A stretch of 64,000 bases of DNA from Candidatus Laterigemmans baculatus (lineage in GTDB: Bacteria; Planctomycetota; Planctomycetia; Pirellulales; Pirellulaceae): the NCBI RefSeq assembly GCF_010367455.1, contig NZ_WRPR01000149.1:1-64000 (forward strand). The letters run 5' to 3'. Of this stretch, positions 17,543 through 25,605 are shown in pieces; the first letter of the stretch is position 1; each line of letters begins with the position of its first letter. The notes under the pieces were generated by a model. That model searched no databases and was not told the origin of the DNA. It saw nothing but the letters and a program-made list of their open reading frames with translations. Made by a program: the position numbers and the translations under genes.

Positions 17543-19192
17543 CTACGGCAATCGGCTGAGGCGAGCGGAATCGCGGGCATGTCCCAGTGCGGCTTTGAGA
17601 ATGGCATCGTCCTCGACCGTCGCCAAGCGTCCATCCTCGGTGGGCCGAGCGGCGATGTAGGTCGGCTGGACGGTCACGTGCGGGGCGACGCCGCGCTCGC
17701 TGATCGCGACGTTGTTGGGCGAGTAAAACTTGGCGGTCGTCAGGCAGAGCCCCGCGTGGGCCGACTGCATGCGGAAGATGCCTTGCACGCTCCCTTTGCC
17801 GTAGGTCCGCGTGCCGATCAGCGTCCCGCGGTTCTGGTCGCGAATCGCTCCGGCAAAGATCTCGCTGGCACTGGCGCTGTCGCCGTCGATCAACACGATC
17901 AGCGGAACGTCCCAGGTGTTGGTGTCGTGGGCGACGTAGTCGAAGTTTTCTCGGGCGTTGCGGCCACGCGTGGTCACGATTCGGCCGCGAGTGACGAAGT
18001 GGTCCGCAACCTCCACGGCGGCGGAAAGGAGCCCGCCGGGGTTTCCTCGCACGTCGATGATCAACTGTTGCATCCCCTGGCGATGCAAGTTCCAGAGTGC
18101 ACGCTCGACGTCGCGGGTCGTCGTCTTTTGGAAGTTCGTCAGGCGGAAGTAACCCACGCCGCGATCCGGGTCGGCCAGGTGTACGTTTTCCACGCAGGGA
18201 ACTTCCACGCGACGACGCTGCACTTGCAGATCGCGACGCTGGCCATCGGCTCCGAGGATCCCAACGCGAACGTAGCTGTTCTCCGGACCTCGCAGCAGAT
18301 CGGCCACATGATCGGGATCGGCCGAATCGGTCCGCGTCCCATCGACTTCGATGATCGAATCGCCGGGGACGATCCCCGCCACGTCGGCCGGTCCTTCAGG
18401 TATCACGTTGACGATCGCCAGCCGGTCGGTGTCGGCTTTGAGCTCAACGCCGAGTCCCACGAAGTTACCCTCGATGTTGGAGAACGTCTCGTCGAGCTGG
18501 GCGCCGGTCAGAAACCGCGAGTAGGGGTCGAGCGTCAGAATCGCCCCGCACACGTATTCCATCACGGTCGCCGTCCCGCTCAGTCCCAATTCCTGGCGAG
18601 CTAGCCCGGCGACATAGGCAGCGTTGGCTCGCAGGTCGAACCGCGTTTCCGATGGCCGCGAGATCACGTAGCGGTGAACCGTTTGGCGGAAGGCCTCGAT
18701 TCGCTCTGCCGGGACATCGGCCAATTGCTGCTGGCGGAAAGCTTTCTCGGAGAGCGCCACCTCGAGCGAGGCGGTGCCATGCAGGAGCAGCTTCGCCCAA
18801 TCGGGCTCTTCCACATAGTGCGTCTCGATGTTCGCGAGCACTTCCGCGTACAGGTCGAGCGCCTGCTGGGTTGGCAGACGTCGTGCGGCGTCGACGAAGG
18901 AGCTATCGTCGTAGCGGCGGCGGACGTCGTAGTGCAGTCGGCTGATCAGCAGCCGCTGACGAAGCTGCGCGTCTTCCTCCCAGGTGCGGAGGGCCGACTC
19001 GTAGTGGCGGATCGCGTCCCCCCAGAGCTGCTCACTCTCGAGCTCCAGACCCTCGGCCAAAGCCGTGGAGGCGGTGGAGCCGGCAGCCGCACCCGGCTGA
19101 AACTCCTCGGCAGCCGTGAGGCGGGGTCCGAAACCGGCCGCAACCCAGGCTGCAGCAAACCAAAAGACCAAGGTGCGGAAAGTAGCAGTCAT
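17543..19192 (-). CDS. S41-family C-terminal processing peptidase (PDZ protease)
   Basis: 549 aa. A signal peptide of about 27 residues (TLVFWFAAAWVAAGFGP) is followed by a helical region, a PDZ domain (FVGLGVELKADTDRL to GDSIIEVDGTRT), and the S41 core: GVGYFRLTNFQ, IIDVRGNPGGLLSAAVEVAD and DGDSASASEIFAGAI. The predicted Ser-Lys dyad is S440 and K465 (TYGKGS), 25 residues apart as in E. coli Prc. It acts outside the cytoplasm, trimming or degrading periplasmic proteins. The ATG at 19192 is chosen because the signal peptide starts there. The repetitive secreted protein lies 210 bp downstream on the same strand. Confidence 0.92.
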   Translation of the reverse strand: MTATFRTLVFWFAAAWVAAGFGPRLTAAEEFQPGAAAGSTASTALAEGLELESEQLWGDAIRHYESALRTWEEDAQLRQRLLISRLHYDVRRRYDDSSFVDAARRLPTQQALDLYAEVLANIETHYVEEPDWAKLLLHGTASLEVALSEKAFRQQQLADVPAERIEAFRQTVHRYVISRPSETRFDLRANAAYVAGLARQELGLSGTATVMEYVCGAILTLDPYSRFLTGAQLDETFSNIEGNFVGLGVELKADTDRLAIVNVIPEGPADVAGIVPGDSIIEVDGTRTDSADPDHVADLLRGPENSYVRVGILGADGQRRDLQVQRRRVEVPCVENVHLADPDRGVGYFRLTNFQKTTTRDVERALWNLHRQGMQQLIIDVRGNPGGLLSAAVEVADHFVTRGRIVTTRGRNARENFDYVAHDTNTWDVPLIVLIDGDSASASEIFAGAIRDQNRGTLIGTRTYGKGSVQGIFRMQSAHAGLCLTTAKFYSPNNVAISERGVAPHVTVQPTYIAARPTEDGRLATVEDDAILKAALGHARDSARLSRLP

Positions 19193-19771
19193 GCGCGTTG
19201 TCCGTCTGACGCGGGCGGGAGATCCGGCTCGGGAGGAAAGCCGGAGTGGCCCCGACAAAAGCGGCGGCCACGGGAATCTAGCTCACAGTTCATGCCCGGT
19301 CAAAAATCCGTTGCGGGCTTCTGGGCTCGGATTCCGCACGACCTGCGTGCTCCGCAGAGCCAGCGACAGATCGATCCGGATGTGCGGTCTGTTCCGCACG
19401 ACTCGTGCCAAAAAAGATCAGGGAATTTTTTGCACGAGGCCGCCCGGGGGGCGGGCCCAGTTGCCGTGACTGTTTGGAGCGCTTCCCGGCGCGAGGTCGA
19501 CGATCGCCGCTTCACTTCCTTCGTCCAGCGATTCGTCGGTGGGCGTCGCAGCAACGGTATGCGGCGCTGTAGCCCCGGTCAACGATCGCCCCGGCCGCCC
19601 GCACTCGCCACTCAAGCCGGCCGAGCCCCGGGCGGTTTCTTGAAGCCATGCGGTCGATGTTGACACTGCGCGGCGGCTGCTTCTAACCTTCCCGCCGGAC
19701 GCCCCCTTTCGCCGCTCTGCCCTGGCCGCAGGACTCCGCAGTCGCTTTGTCACGACACCGAGTTTTCACGG
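19193..19771. other. Divergent regulatory region with repeated 11-mer and A/T-stem hairpin
   Basis: 579 bp between the S41 peptidase (-) and the hydrolase lipoprotein (+); no gene recognised. The 11-mer TTCCGCACGAC occurs at 19332-19342 and again exactly 60 bp later at 19392-19402. A hairpin follows: CTCGTGC plus six A (19402-19415) pairs with six T plus GCACGAG (19426-19438), with one bulged C and a 10-nt loop. The Us are inside the stem, so it does not look like an ordinary terminator. Operator sites or a leader structure are possible. Confidence 0.4.
19660..19687 (+). promoter_or_regulatory. Candidate sigma-70-type promoter for the hydrolase lipoprotein gene
   Basis: TTGACA at 19660-19665 is a perfect -35 hexamer; TCTAAC at 19682-19687 after a 16-bp spacer is a fair -10. 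Transcription would start near 19695, about 77 nt before the ATG at 19772. Read by eye only. Confidence 0.4.
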
Positions 19772-21973
19772 ATGAAGATCCCGGCACGGATGCCGACGAA
19801 ACACCGCGTGTCGCCGGGCGACCGGCGATGTGATTGCGCGATCGCGGATCGACCAGCGGAGGTTCGCCGCGGGCTCTTGGCCGCCTGCAGCCTCACGCTG
19901 GTCCTTGCAATCAGCGGATGCGCTTCGACCCAGTATCTCACACTGCGTTCGACGCGGGAGAATGCACTCGCCGGGACACTTAAGCTGGTCTCCCGGCAAG
20001 GTCCCCAGATCCGCGACCGGACGGCCCATTTGCTACGCCGCTATGGGCTGTCGGATCAGTATGCAAAAGATCCCGTCGGCACGATTGAAGCGCTGCGGAC
20101 GCGAACCGACGCCGCGGATGCCGATGAGCGGAAGTTCGCCGTCGCGGAACTGGCGTATATCGAGGGCAAGCGAGCTGAACGCGAACGCCAGATCGGCCAG
20201 GCGCTCGATCACTACGCCGTAACGCTGATCAGCAGTTACGACTATCTGTTTTCAGAGGATTATAGCGCAACTCGCAATCCTTATGATCCGCAGTTCCGCG
20301 GTGCCTGCGACCTTTATAACGAAGCGCTCGAAGATACCTTGCGGTTGCTCTGCGCCGAACACCAGTTGCGGCCCGGCCAGAACTACACCATCCAGACCGG
20401 GAAGCGTGAATTCACGATCGAAACCAAAATGCGCGGTAGTTGGTCGGCCGAAGATTTTGATCATTTTGAATTCGTCAGCGATTATCAGATTCAAACTCTC
20501 AACAATCGCCATAAGACCTACGGACTCGGCGTGCCGCTGATCGCGGTTCGCAAGCCACCGGTCGATTCGAGCGGCGTCGAGGCCTACTATCCCGAGGGAG
20601 TGAGCTTTGCGGTGACCGCGATGATTCGCGGTGTTCGCGATCGACGCTCCCGTCAGCCCCAGGCCGCGATCGCTTCGGCCCATGATGATTCCGACGCTGG
20701 TTATGGAGCCTTCCGCGGTGGTGCCGGCGAGCTGCAGGCTGTGGAAGAGGGTCGCGAGCACACCCCGCGGTGCGTGTTGGAGTTCTTCGACCCGCTACGT
20801 CAGAACCAAATCTATCTGGCGAACCAGTGGGTTCCATTGCAAACCGATCTGACGACCCCGCTCGCATACTTTCTCGACACACCACAGTTTCGCAAACGGA
20901 ATACGCCCACCGCCGGCCTGCTCGATCCCAATCAGCAGCAGGAGACAAAGGGTCTATTCATGCTAGAACCCTATGACCCGGAGCGGATTCCGGTCGTCAT
21001 GGTGCATGGGTTGTGGTCGAGCCCGCTGACCTGGATGGATATGTTCAACGACTTGCGGAGCTTCCCGGAGATTCGCGAGCGTTATCAGTTTTGGTTTTAC
21101 CTCTACCCTACCGGTCAACCCTTCTGGATTAGCGCAACACAGATGCGGGCCGATCTGGTCAAGGCTCGGCAGGTATTTGATCCTCGAGCCGAACATGCGA
21201 CGGTCGATCAAATGGTACTGGTCGGGCACAGCATGGGAGGGCTGGTCAGCCGGATGCAGTCGATCGACAGCGGCGATGAATTCTGGCGAATCGTCAGCGA
21301 TCAACCAATCGACCAGCTTCGCGGAGAGCCCGAGGATGTGCAGAAGCTCGTCAGCACGCTCAAATTCCGCCCCAACAATTCTGTCGCTCGCGTGATCACC
21401 ATCGCGACGCCGCATCGCGGCAGCGATTTCGCCAACGAGTACACGCGGTGGCTGGGGCGGCGGCTGATCAAATTGCCGAACTTTGCGGTCAGCACTGGCA
21501 ACCGGTTGGCGAAGGAGAACCCCGACTTCTTCAAGGACAGCGAACTGCTGACGATGAACACGGCCATCGACTCGCTCGCTCCCGACTCACCGATCTTCCC
21601 AGTGATGCTCCGCGCCAAACGGTCGCCGCGCGTCGTCTACCACAACATTGTGGGAGTCGTCGACAGCGAGAGTTGGCTCGGCAGCGTGGCCCCTGCCTCC
21701 GACGGAGTGGTAGCATACCCAAGCGCGCACATGGATGACGTGGAGAGCGAGTTGATCGTCAACGCCGACCACACCACGATTCATACCGAGCCCGAGTCGA
21801 TCCTCGAAGTCCGGCGGATCTTGCTCGAGCACATCGCCGAGATCGACGCCCAGGACCGCGTCGCCCGCGAAGGAGTTCGCTCGCAAGCCGTGCAACCCGC
21901 CGCAGCGATCCGTCGCGAAGAGGCAACTGCGAAGCCGCCCCGCTACCGCTTCGGGCTCGAGCCCGCCCAGTGA
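19772..21973 (+). CDS. Alpha/beta-hydrolase lipoprotein (lipase/esterase-like)
   Basis: 733 aa. A long N-terminus leads to a hydrophobic stretch and lipobox at LVLAISGC (lipidated Cys at residue 50). The first ~380 residues have no recognised domain. The hydrolase starts at VVMVHGLWSSPLTW (about 407-420); the nucleophile elbow is GHSMGG with S487; the likely catalytic His is H667 (NADHTTIHTE); PHRGSDFA follows the usual lipase pattern. Probably anchored in a membrane facing the periplasm and hydrolysing lipids or esters; substrate unknown. The codon mix in the first half is less GC-rich than in neighbours (many AT-ending codons around 20.1-20.7 kb). The TGA stop (21971-21973) is the first triplet of the R2 repeat. 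Confidence 0.85.
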   Translation: MKIPARMPTKHRVSPGDRRCDCAIADRPAEVRRGLLAACSLTLVLAISGCASTQYLTLRSTRENALAGTLKLVSRQGPQIRDRTAHLLRRYGLSDQYAKDPVGTIEALRTRTDAADADERKFAVAELAYIEGKRAERERQIGQALDHYAVTLISSYDYLFSEDYSATRNPYDPQFRGACDLYNEALEDTLRLLCAEHQLRPGQNYTIQTGKREFTIETKMRGSWSAEDFDHFEFVSDYQIQTLNNRHKTYGLGVPLIAVRKPPVDSSGVEAYYPEGVSFAVTAMIRGVRDRRSRQPQAAIASAHDDSDAGYGAFRGGAGELQAVEEGREHTPRCVLEFFDPLRQNQIYLANQWVPLQTDLTTPLAYFLDTPQFRKRNTPTAGLLDPNQQQETKGLFMLEPYDPERIPVVMVHGLWSSPLTWMDMFNDLRSFPEIRERYQFWFYLYPTGQPFWISATQMRADLVKARQVFDPRAEHATVDQMVLVGHSMGGLVSRMQSIDSGDEFWRIVSDQPIDQLRGEPEDVQKLVSTLKFRPNNSVARVITIATPHRGSDFANEYTRWLGRRLIKLPNFAVSTGNRLAKENPDFFKDSELLTMNTAIDSLAPDSPIFPVMLRAKRSPRVVYHNIVGVVDSESWLGSVAPASDGVVAYPSAHMDDVESELIVNADHTTIHTEPESILEVRRILLEHIAEIDAQDRVAREGVRSQAVQPAAAIRREEATAKPPRYRFGLEPAQ

Positions 21974-22157
21974 GCCGAAGGCGCTAGCCTCGGGCCTCCT
22001 TTCTTCTGAGCCGAAGGCGCTAGCCTCGGGTCTTCTTTCCTTTGAGCCGAAGGCGCTAGCCTCGGGCCTTCTTTCCCTTGAGCCGAAGGCGCTAGCCTCG
22101 GGCTTTCGCCAGCTCGGCATCTCCGCTGCAGAACCCGCGGCTAGCGCCGTCGGCTGA
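21971..22157. repeat. R2 palindromic element with one arm iterated four times (36-bp period)
   Basis: The left arm starts TGAGCCGAAGGCGCTAGCC and occurs at 21971, 22007, 22043 and 22079, an exact 36-bp period. The answering arm CCCGCGGCTAGCGCCGTCGG occurs once at about 22134-22153. The first unit supplies the stop codon of the hydrolase gene. The element ends about 36 bp before the stop of csrA, which is convergent. Related copies occur at 29082, 36235, 51004 and 60016. Confidence 0.9.
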
Positions 22158-22193
22158 GGGTTCTCTGACAGCGTTCCGTGAGGCCGAACCAGT

Positions 22194-22595
22194 TCACCGT
22201 ACCGCCATCGTGCTGAGCGCCGCGGTGCGGACGAACCGCGACAGCGGTGCAACGGTTCGCATCTGATAGACCTGCGGCTCGCTCGCCGCAGACTTTTCCG
22301 CGGGCTTCTCAGTGGCGGGCTGGGCGGCGGCGTTAGCCGGGGCGGACTCGGTGGCGGCCAGGACGGACGCGAGCTCCGAGCCGTCGAATTCGAGGTCGAA
22401 TTCCAATTTCTCGGTGGCCGGGGCCTGACGGGGCGCCGCTGCCTGATGGGGCTCGAGTTCACCGCGGAGCACGCGGACATCGCGGGGGGCTTCGACGCCG
22501 AGGCGAATCGAGTTGCCCTGGACGCGGAGCACGGTGATGGTGATCTCTTCGCCCAAACGGATTTGTTGGTTGACTTTGCGGGTCAAGACGAGCAT
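22194..22595 (-). CDS. csrA: Carbon storage regulator CsrA with long C-terminal tail
   Basis: RNA-binding translational regulator. Residues 1-50 are a standard CsrA fold (MLVLTRKVNQQIRLGEEITI, then VLRVQGNSIRLGVEAP and DVRVLRGEL, keeping the Arg that contacts GGA in target mRNAs). Classical CsrA is ~61-75 aa; this one is 133 aa because of an ~80-residue Ala/Glu/Pro-rich tail containing KLEFDLEFDG. GGAGA lies 6 nt before the ATG. It lies apart from the flagellar cluster, although CsrA often controls motility genes. A sigma-54-like box lies ~90 nt upstream. Confidence 0.95.
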   Translation of the reverse strand: MLVLTRKVNQQIRLGEEITITVLRVQGNSIRLGVEAPRDVRVLRGELEPHQAAAPRQAPATEKLEFDLEFDGSELASVLAATESAPANAAAQPATEKPAEKSAASEPQVYQMRTVAPLSRFVRTAALSTMAVR

Positions 22596-22684
22596 GGCAA
22601 TCTCCTTCTGCCGTTCCGAAGAGGTTCGGTGGTAGCTTCCTTTTTGGTCAGCACCGCGTCGCTCGCAGTGCGGTGACTCTTAAG

Positions 22685-22700
22685 AGCACGAGCCGTGCCA
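22685..22700 (-). promoter_or_regulatory. Candidate sigma-54 promoter upstream of csrA
   Basis: On the minus strand the sequence reads TGGCACGGCTCGTGCT, which fits the -24/-12 consensus TGGCACG-N4-TTGC(A/T) at all defined positions but one. The -12 element would give a transcript starting near 22673, with an ~78-nt leader before csrA. The same bases form a short palindrome (GCACG-AGC-CGTGC), so chance or a protein-binding site is an alternative. Confidence 0.4.
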
Positions 22701-22811
22701 AAAGTTCGGTCCCGACCGTCGCCTTGTGTCGCAACCAATTGTCTCGCAATCAGTTAAGGTAAATCCAGCGAGTCCGGGTTTGGGCTCGCGGGGCGGCTCC
22801 CGCGGAATCTT

Positions 22812-23045
22812 TTACAACCGCTTGTAATCCGCCCGCCCGTCCTCGTACTCAGCGCAGCGGTACTCGTACTCAGCGAAGCGGTACTCGTACTCAGCGAAGC
22901 AGTACTCGTAATCGAGGTCCGAGGACAACGGCGCAGGAGCTCCATCTGCTTATCGGGATCGGCACCGGCTCTCAACCGGATTCGAGTACGAGTACGAGTA
23001 CCGCTGCGCTGACTACGAGTACGATTTCGAGTACGAGGACGAGTA
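22812..23045. repeat. R4 element with 3x21-bp left arm, plus a TTACAA palindrome
   Basis: Three 21-bp units (core CTCAGCGAAGCGGTACTCG) lie at 22847-22867, 22868-22888 and 22889-22909. About 85 bp later the inverted arm (GAGTACCGCTGCGCTGACTAC and neighbouring GAGTAC hexamers) runs from 22983 to 23045. Just before the left arm, 22812-22827 is a perfect 6-4-6 palindrome TTACAA-CCGC-TTGTAA, operator-like. No gene is recognised between csrA and 23157. Confidence 0.8.
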
Positions 23046-23156
23046 CGCGTCCGACTGGCGGACCTCTGGACTCGGCTTAGGGTGCTAGGGGATGATGGGC
23101 GGCAGGACCGCGTGACGACGTGGTGCCGATCGTCCCCCGCCCGAGGAGTGAACCGC

Positions 23157-23993
23157 GTGCCGATGCTCGACCGTGCCGAATACGTCGAACAGGCACACCT
23201 CTTCAAAATTCTCGTCGCCCGGCTCAGCGAGCAGATCCCGCTTCAAGACCTGCTCGGGGTCCTCCGCCACGAGTTGCTGGCCAGCACCAAACTGCCGATG
23301 GCGGTCGACTTCCTGCTGACTGAGCTCAAGCACAGTGGGATGATGTCGCCAGCGATGCTCCGGCTCGGCCACTACTTCACGCCCTACCAGGCCTACTTGA
23401 TCAGCGAAGCGGAGGCCGAGCGGGGGCAGTTCGATATGCGGATTGCGGTCCGCATCCTGCAAGCCGAAGCGGAGTACCGAAGCGAAGGAGCCAGCCCGCA
23501 GGGGATTTTCTTCTTCCAGTTCGAGTCGATCTCTCGCAATCGGCTGCGGTACAGCCCGGGGCTGAAGGCGATCAGCCAGGACCCGGCGTACGATGAGCCC
23601 TGGACGCACTTTATTCTCGAAGTCCGCAACCAGGTGGGGCTGATCGATCTGGCCGACTTGATCTTCATGCGGTCGGAGGACTACCACCGCCGCCGGACCG
23701 CCGCCGGGGCCGACAATTCGAAGCTCCCACCGCCGCTGTTCGGTGAAAAGGAAGGCCGGATTGCGTTTGCCAATCGCCACAAAGATCCGCTCTACCTCTT
23801 CTCCGCAATGCAGCGCCACCTCGGCTACCCTCAGGTACCGCGGCCCGAACCGCCGGACCCCAGCAAGGAGCTGCTGCCACAGCTGATGCGACGGATGGAG
23901 CGGCTCGAGACGCGGATGAAGCTGATGGAAGAGGAGAATCGGCAAGGGATCGACATCACCAAATTCTACGGCGACCGCCCCCCGAGTCCCTAG
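23157..23993 (+). CDS. Conserved-looking hypothetical protein, no domain recognised
   Basis: 278 aa from a GTG at 23157, preferred because GAGGAG (23143-23148) is 8 nt upstream; an in-frame ATG two codons later is the alternative. Mostly helical and soluble: EQAHLFKILVARLSEQI, an internal stretch MLRLGHYFTPYQAYLISEAE, and an acidic-basic C-terminal helix with heptad-like MRRMERLETRMKLMEEENR (about 240-262), probably coiled coil. No signal peptide or membrane segment. Composition and ribosome binding site support a real gene. I do not recognise its function. Confidence 0.75.
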   Translation: MPMLDRAEYVEQAHLFKILVARLSEQIPLQDLLGVLRHELLASTKLPMAVDFLLTELKHSGMMSPAMLRLGHYFTPYQAYLISEAEAERGQFDMRIAVRILQAEAEYRSEGASPQGIFFFQFESISRNRLRYSPGLKAISQDPAYDEPWTHFILEVRNQVGLIDLADLIFMRSEDYHRRRTAAGADNSKLPPPLFGEKEGRIAFANRHKDPLYLFSAMQRHLGYPQVPRPEPPDPSKELLPQLMRRMERLETRMKLMEEENRQGIDITKFYGDRPPSP

Positions 23994-24015
23994 AAAGTCG
24001 CCTTTCGCTCCGCTC

Positions 24016-24082
24016 ATAGTCGCCTTTCGCTCCGCGAAAGTTGTGTTCAGTGCGCTACTTTCGCGGAGCGAAAGGCGACTAT
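24016..24082. repeat. R5 perfect 26-bp palindrome between convergent genes
   Basis: Arm 24016-24041 (starting ATAGTCGCCTTTCGCTCCGC) is a perfect reverse complement of 24057-24082, with a 15-nt loop. One extra partial arm precedes it at about 23998-24012. It sits between the stop of the hypothetical gene (23993) and the stop of the DUF1501 gene (24090). Without a T-run, intrinsic termination is uncertain, but the RNA hairpin would form on either strand. A longer copy is at 52037-52154. Confidence 0.9.
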
Positions 24083-24089
24083 CGCTCCG

Positions 24090-25586
24090 CTAGGCGATCA
24101 GCTCCTCGATGACGTTTCCGTGGACGTCGGTCAGGCGGAAATCGCGACCGGCGTAGGGGAACGTCAGCCGTTTGTGGTCGAAGCCCATCAGCTTGAGGAT
24201 CGTAGCGTGCAGGTCGTGGACGTGGACGCGGTTTTCCTCCGCGCGGAAGCCGAGCTCGTCGGTGGCTCCGTGCACATAGCCACCCCGGACTCCGCCGCCC
24301 GCCATCCACATCGAGAAGCCGTGGTGGTTGTGGTCGCGGCCGTTCATCTTGCCTTGATTGCTTCCCTCCTTGGGCATCTCGACCACCGGCGTGCGACCGA
24401 ACTCCCCGCCCCAGATGACCAGCGTGTCTTTGAGTAAGCCCCGCTGCTTGAGGTCTTTGAGCAGCGCCCCGATCGCCTGATCGCACTCGCCCGCCAAGGC
24501 GCGGTGACGGGCTTCGAGATCATCGTGGTTATCCCAAGGCTGCCCCGCGCCGTGCCAAACCTGCACGTACCGCACGCCCCGCTCGACCAGCCGCCGGGCG
24601 ATCAGAATCTGCCGGGCTTGGGTTCCCGGTCCGTACAGGTCGAGAATGTGCTGGGGCTCGCGAGAGACGTCGAACGCTTCGGCCGCTTCGGACTGCATCC
24701 GGTAGGCGAGCTCGAACGATTGGATCCGGCTCTCCAGTCGCGGATCGTGTTCTCGAGGTTCCTGATGCACGCGGTTGAGGGCAGCGAGCAGGTCGAGCTG
24801 CTCACGCTGATCGGACCGCGATAGCCCGTCGTTGGTGACGTGTTCGATCAGCCGATCGATTCGCGTTTGACTGCTGTCGACGTACGTCCCTTGGTAGACG
24901 CCTGGCAGAAAGCCGGCTTGCCAGTTCTGCGTCTCCTTGATCGGATAGCCGCCGGGACACATCGCGATGAAGGCGGGGAGGTTTTGGTTCTCGGTCCCCA
25001 GGCCATAGGTCAACCATGAGCCCATGCTGGGGCGCACCAGCCGCGACTCGCCGGTGTTCATCAGCATCAGCGACGGCTCGTGGTTTGGCACGTCGGCCCG
25101 CATCGAGCGGATCACGGCGATCTCGTCGATCGACTCGGCGGTTTTTGCGAACAGCTCGCTGACTTCGATGCCGCTTTCGCCGTAGGGGCGGAACTTGAAC
25201 GGCGACGGCATCACCGCGCCGGTGGGCCGCTCGGTTTTGAGATTTCCGCCAGGTGCTGTTTTACCCGCGAATTTTTCCAGTGCGGGCTTGGGATCGAACG
25301 TGTCGACTTGGCTGGGCCCGCCGTTCATGAACAGATGGATGACGTGCTTGGCGCGGGCCGGGAAGTGGGGTTCGCGGGGGGCGAGCGGCCCGTTCTGATC
25401 CAGGCTGTTCCGTGTCAGCCCATTCTCAGCCACCGCCGCCGCGACGCTCTGGCCATCGGCGAGCAATTCGTGCAGCGCGAGGCCGCCGATTCCCATGCCG
25501 CAGGCCCGCAGCATTTGCCGCCGCGTGTATCCGCCGCAGCCCGAGTGGTGGCCGTCGCTCGAAGAGTCGTGATTCATGCGATGCAT
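24090..25586 (-). CDS. DUF1501 protein with Tat-type signal
   Basis: 498 aa. The N-terminus has a twin-Arg motif (YTRRQMLRACGMGIGGLAL), so Tat export is likely. The body is a typical DUF1501 protein (related to the alkaline phosphatase/sulfatase superfamily): HVIHLFMNGGPSQVDTFDPK, GRTPVVEMPKEGSNQGKMNG, GRDHNHHGFSMWMAGGGVRGG and a C-terminal HDLHATILKLMGFDHKRLTF. It follows the cytochrome/DUF1549/DUF1553 gene by 19 bp on the same strand, the standard planctomycete pairing. Substrate and reaction are not established. An ATG three codons inside (25577) is an alternative start. Confidence 0.93.
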   Translation of the reverse strand: MHRMNHDSSSDGHHSGCGGYTRRQMLRACGMGIGGLALHELLADGQSVAAAVAENGLTRNSLDQNGPLAPREPHFPARAKHVIHLFMNGGPSQVDTFDPKPALEKFAGKTAPGGNLKTERPTGAVMPSPFKFRPYGESGIEVSELFAKTAESIDEIAVIRSMRADVPNHEPSLMLMNTGESRLVRPSMGSWLTYGLGTENQNLPAFIAMCPGGYPIKETQNWQAGFLPGVYQGTYVDSSQTRIDRLIEHVTNDGLSRSDQREQLDLLAALNRVHQEPREHDPRLESRIQSFELAYRMQSEAAEAFDVSREPQHILDLYGPGTQARQILIARRLVERGVRYVQVWHGAGQPWDNHDDLEARHRALAGECDQAIGALLKDLKQRGLLKDTLVIWGGEFGRTPVVEMPKEGSNQGKMNGRDHNHHGFSMWMAGGGVRGGYVHGATDELGFRAEENRVHVHDLHATILKLMGFDHKRLTFPYAGRDFRLTDVHGNVIEELIA

Positions 25587-25605
25587 CCACGGTCGATTGA
25601 GGAGA

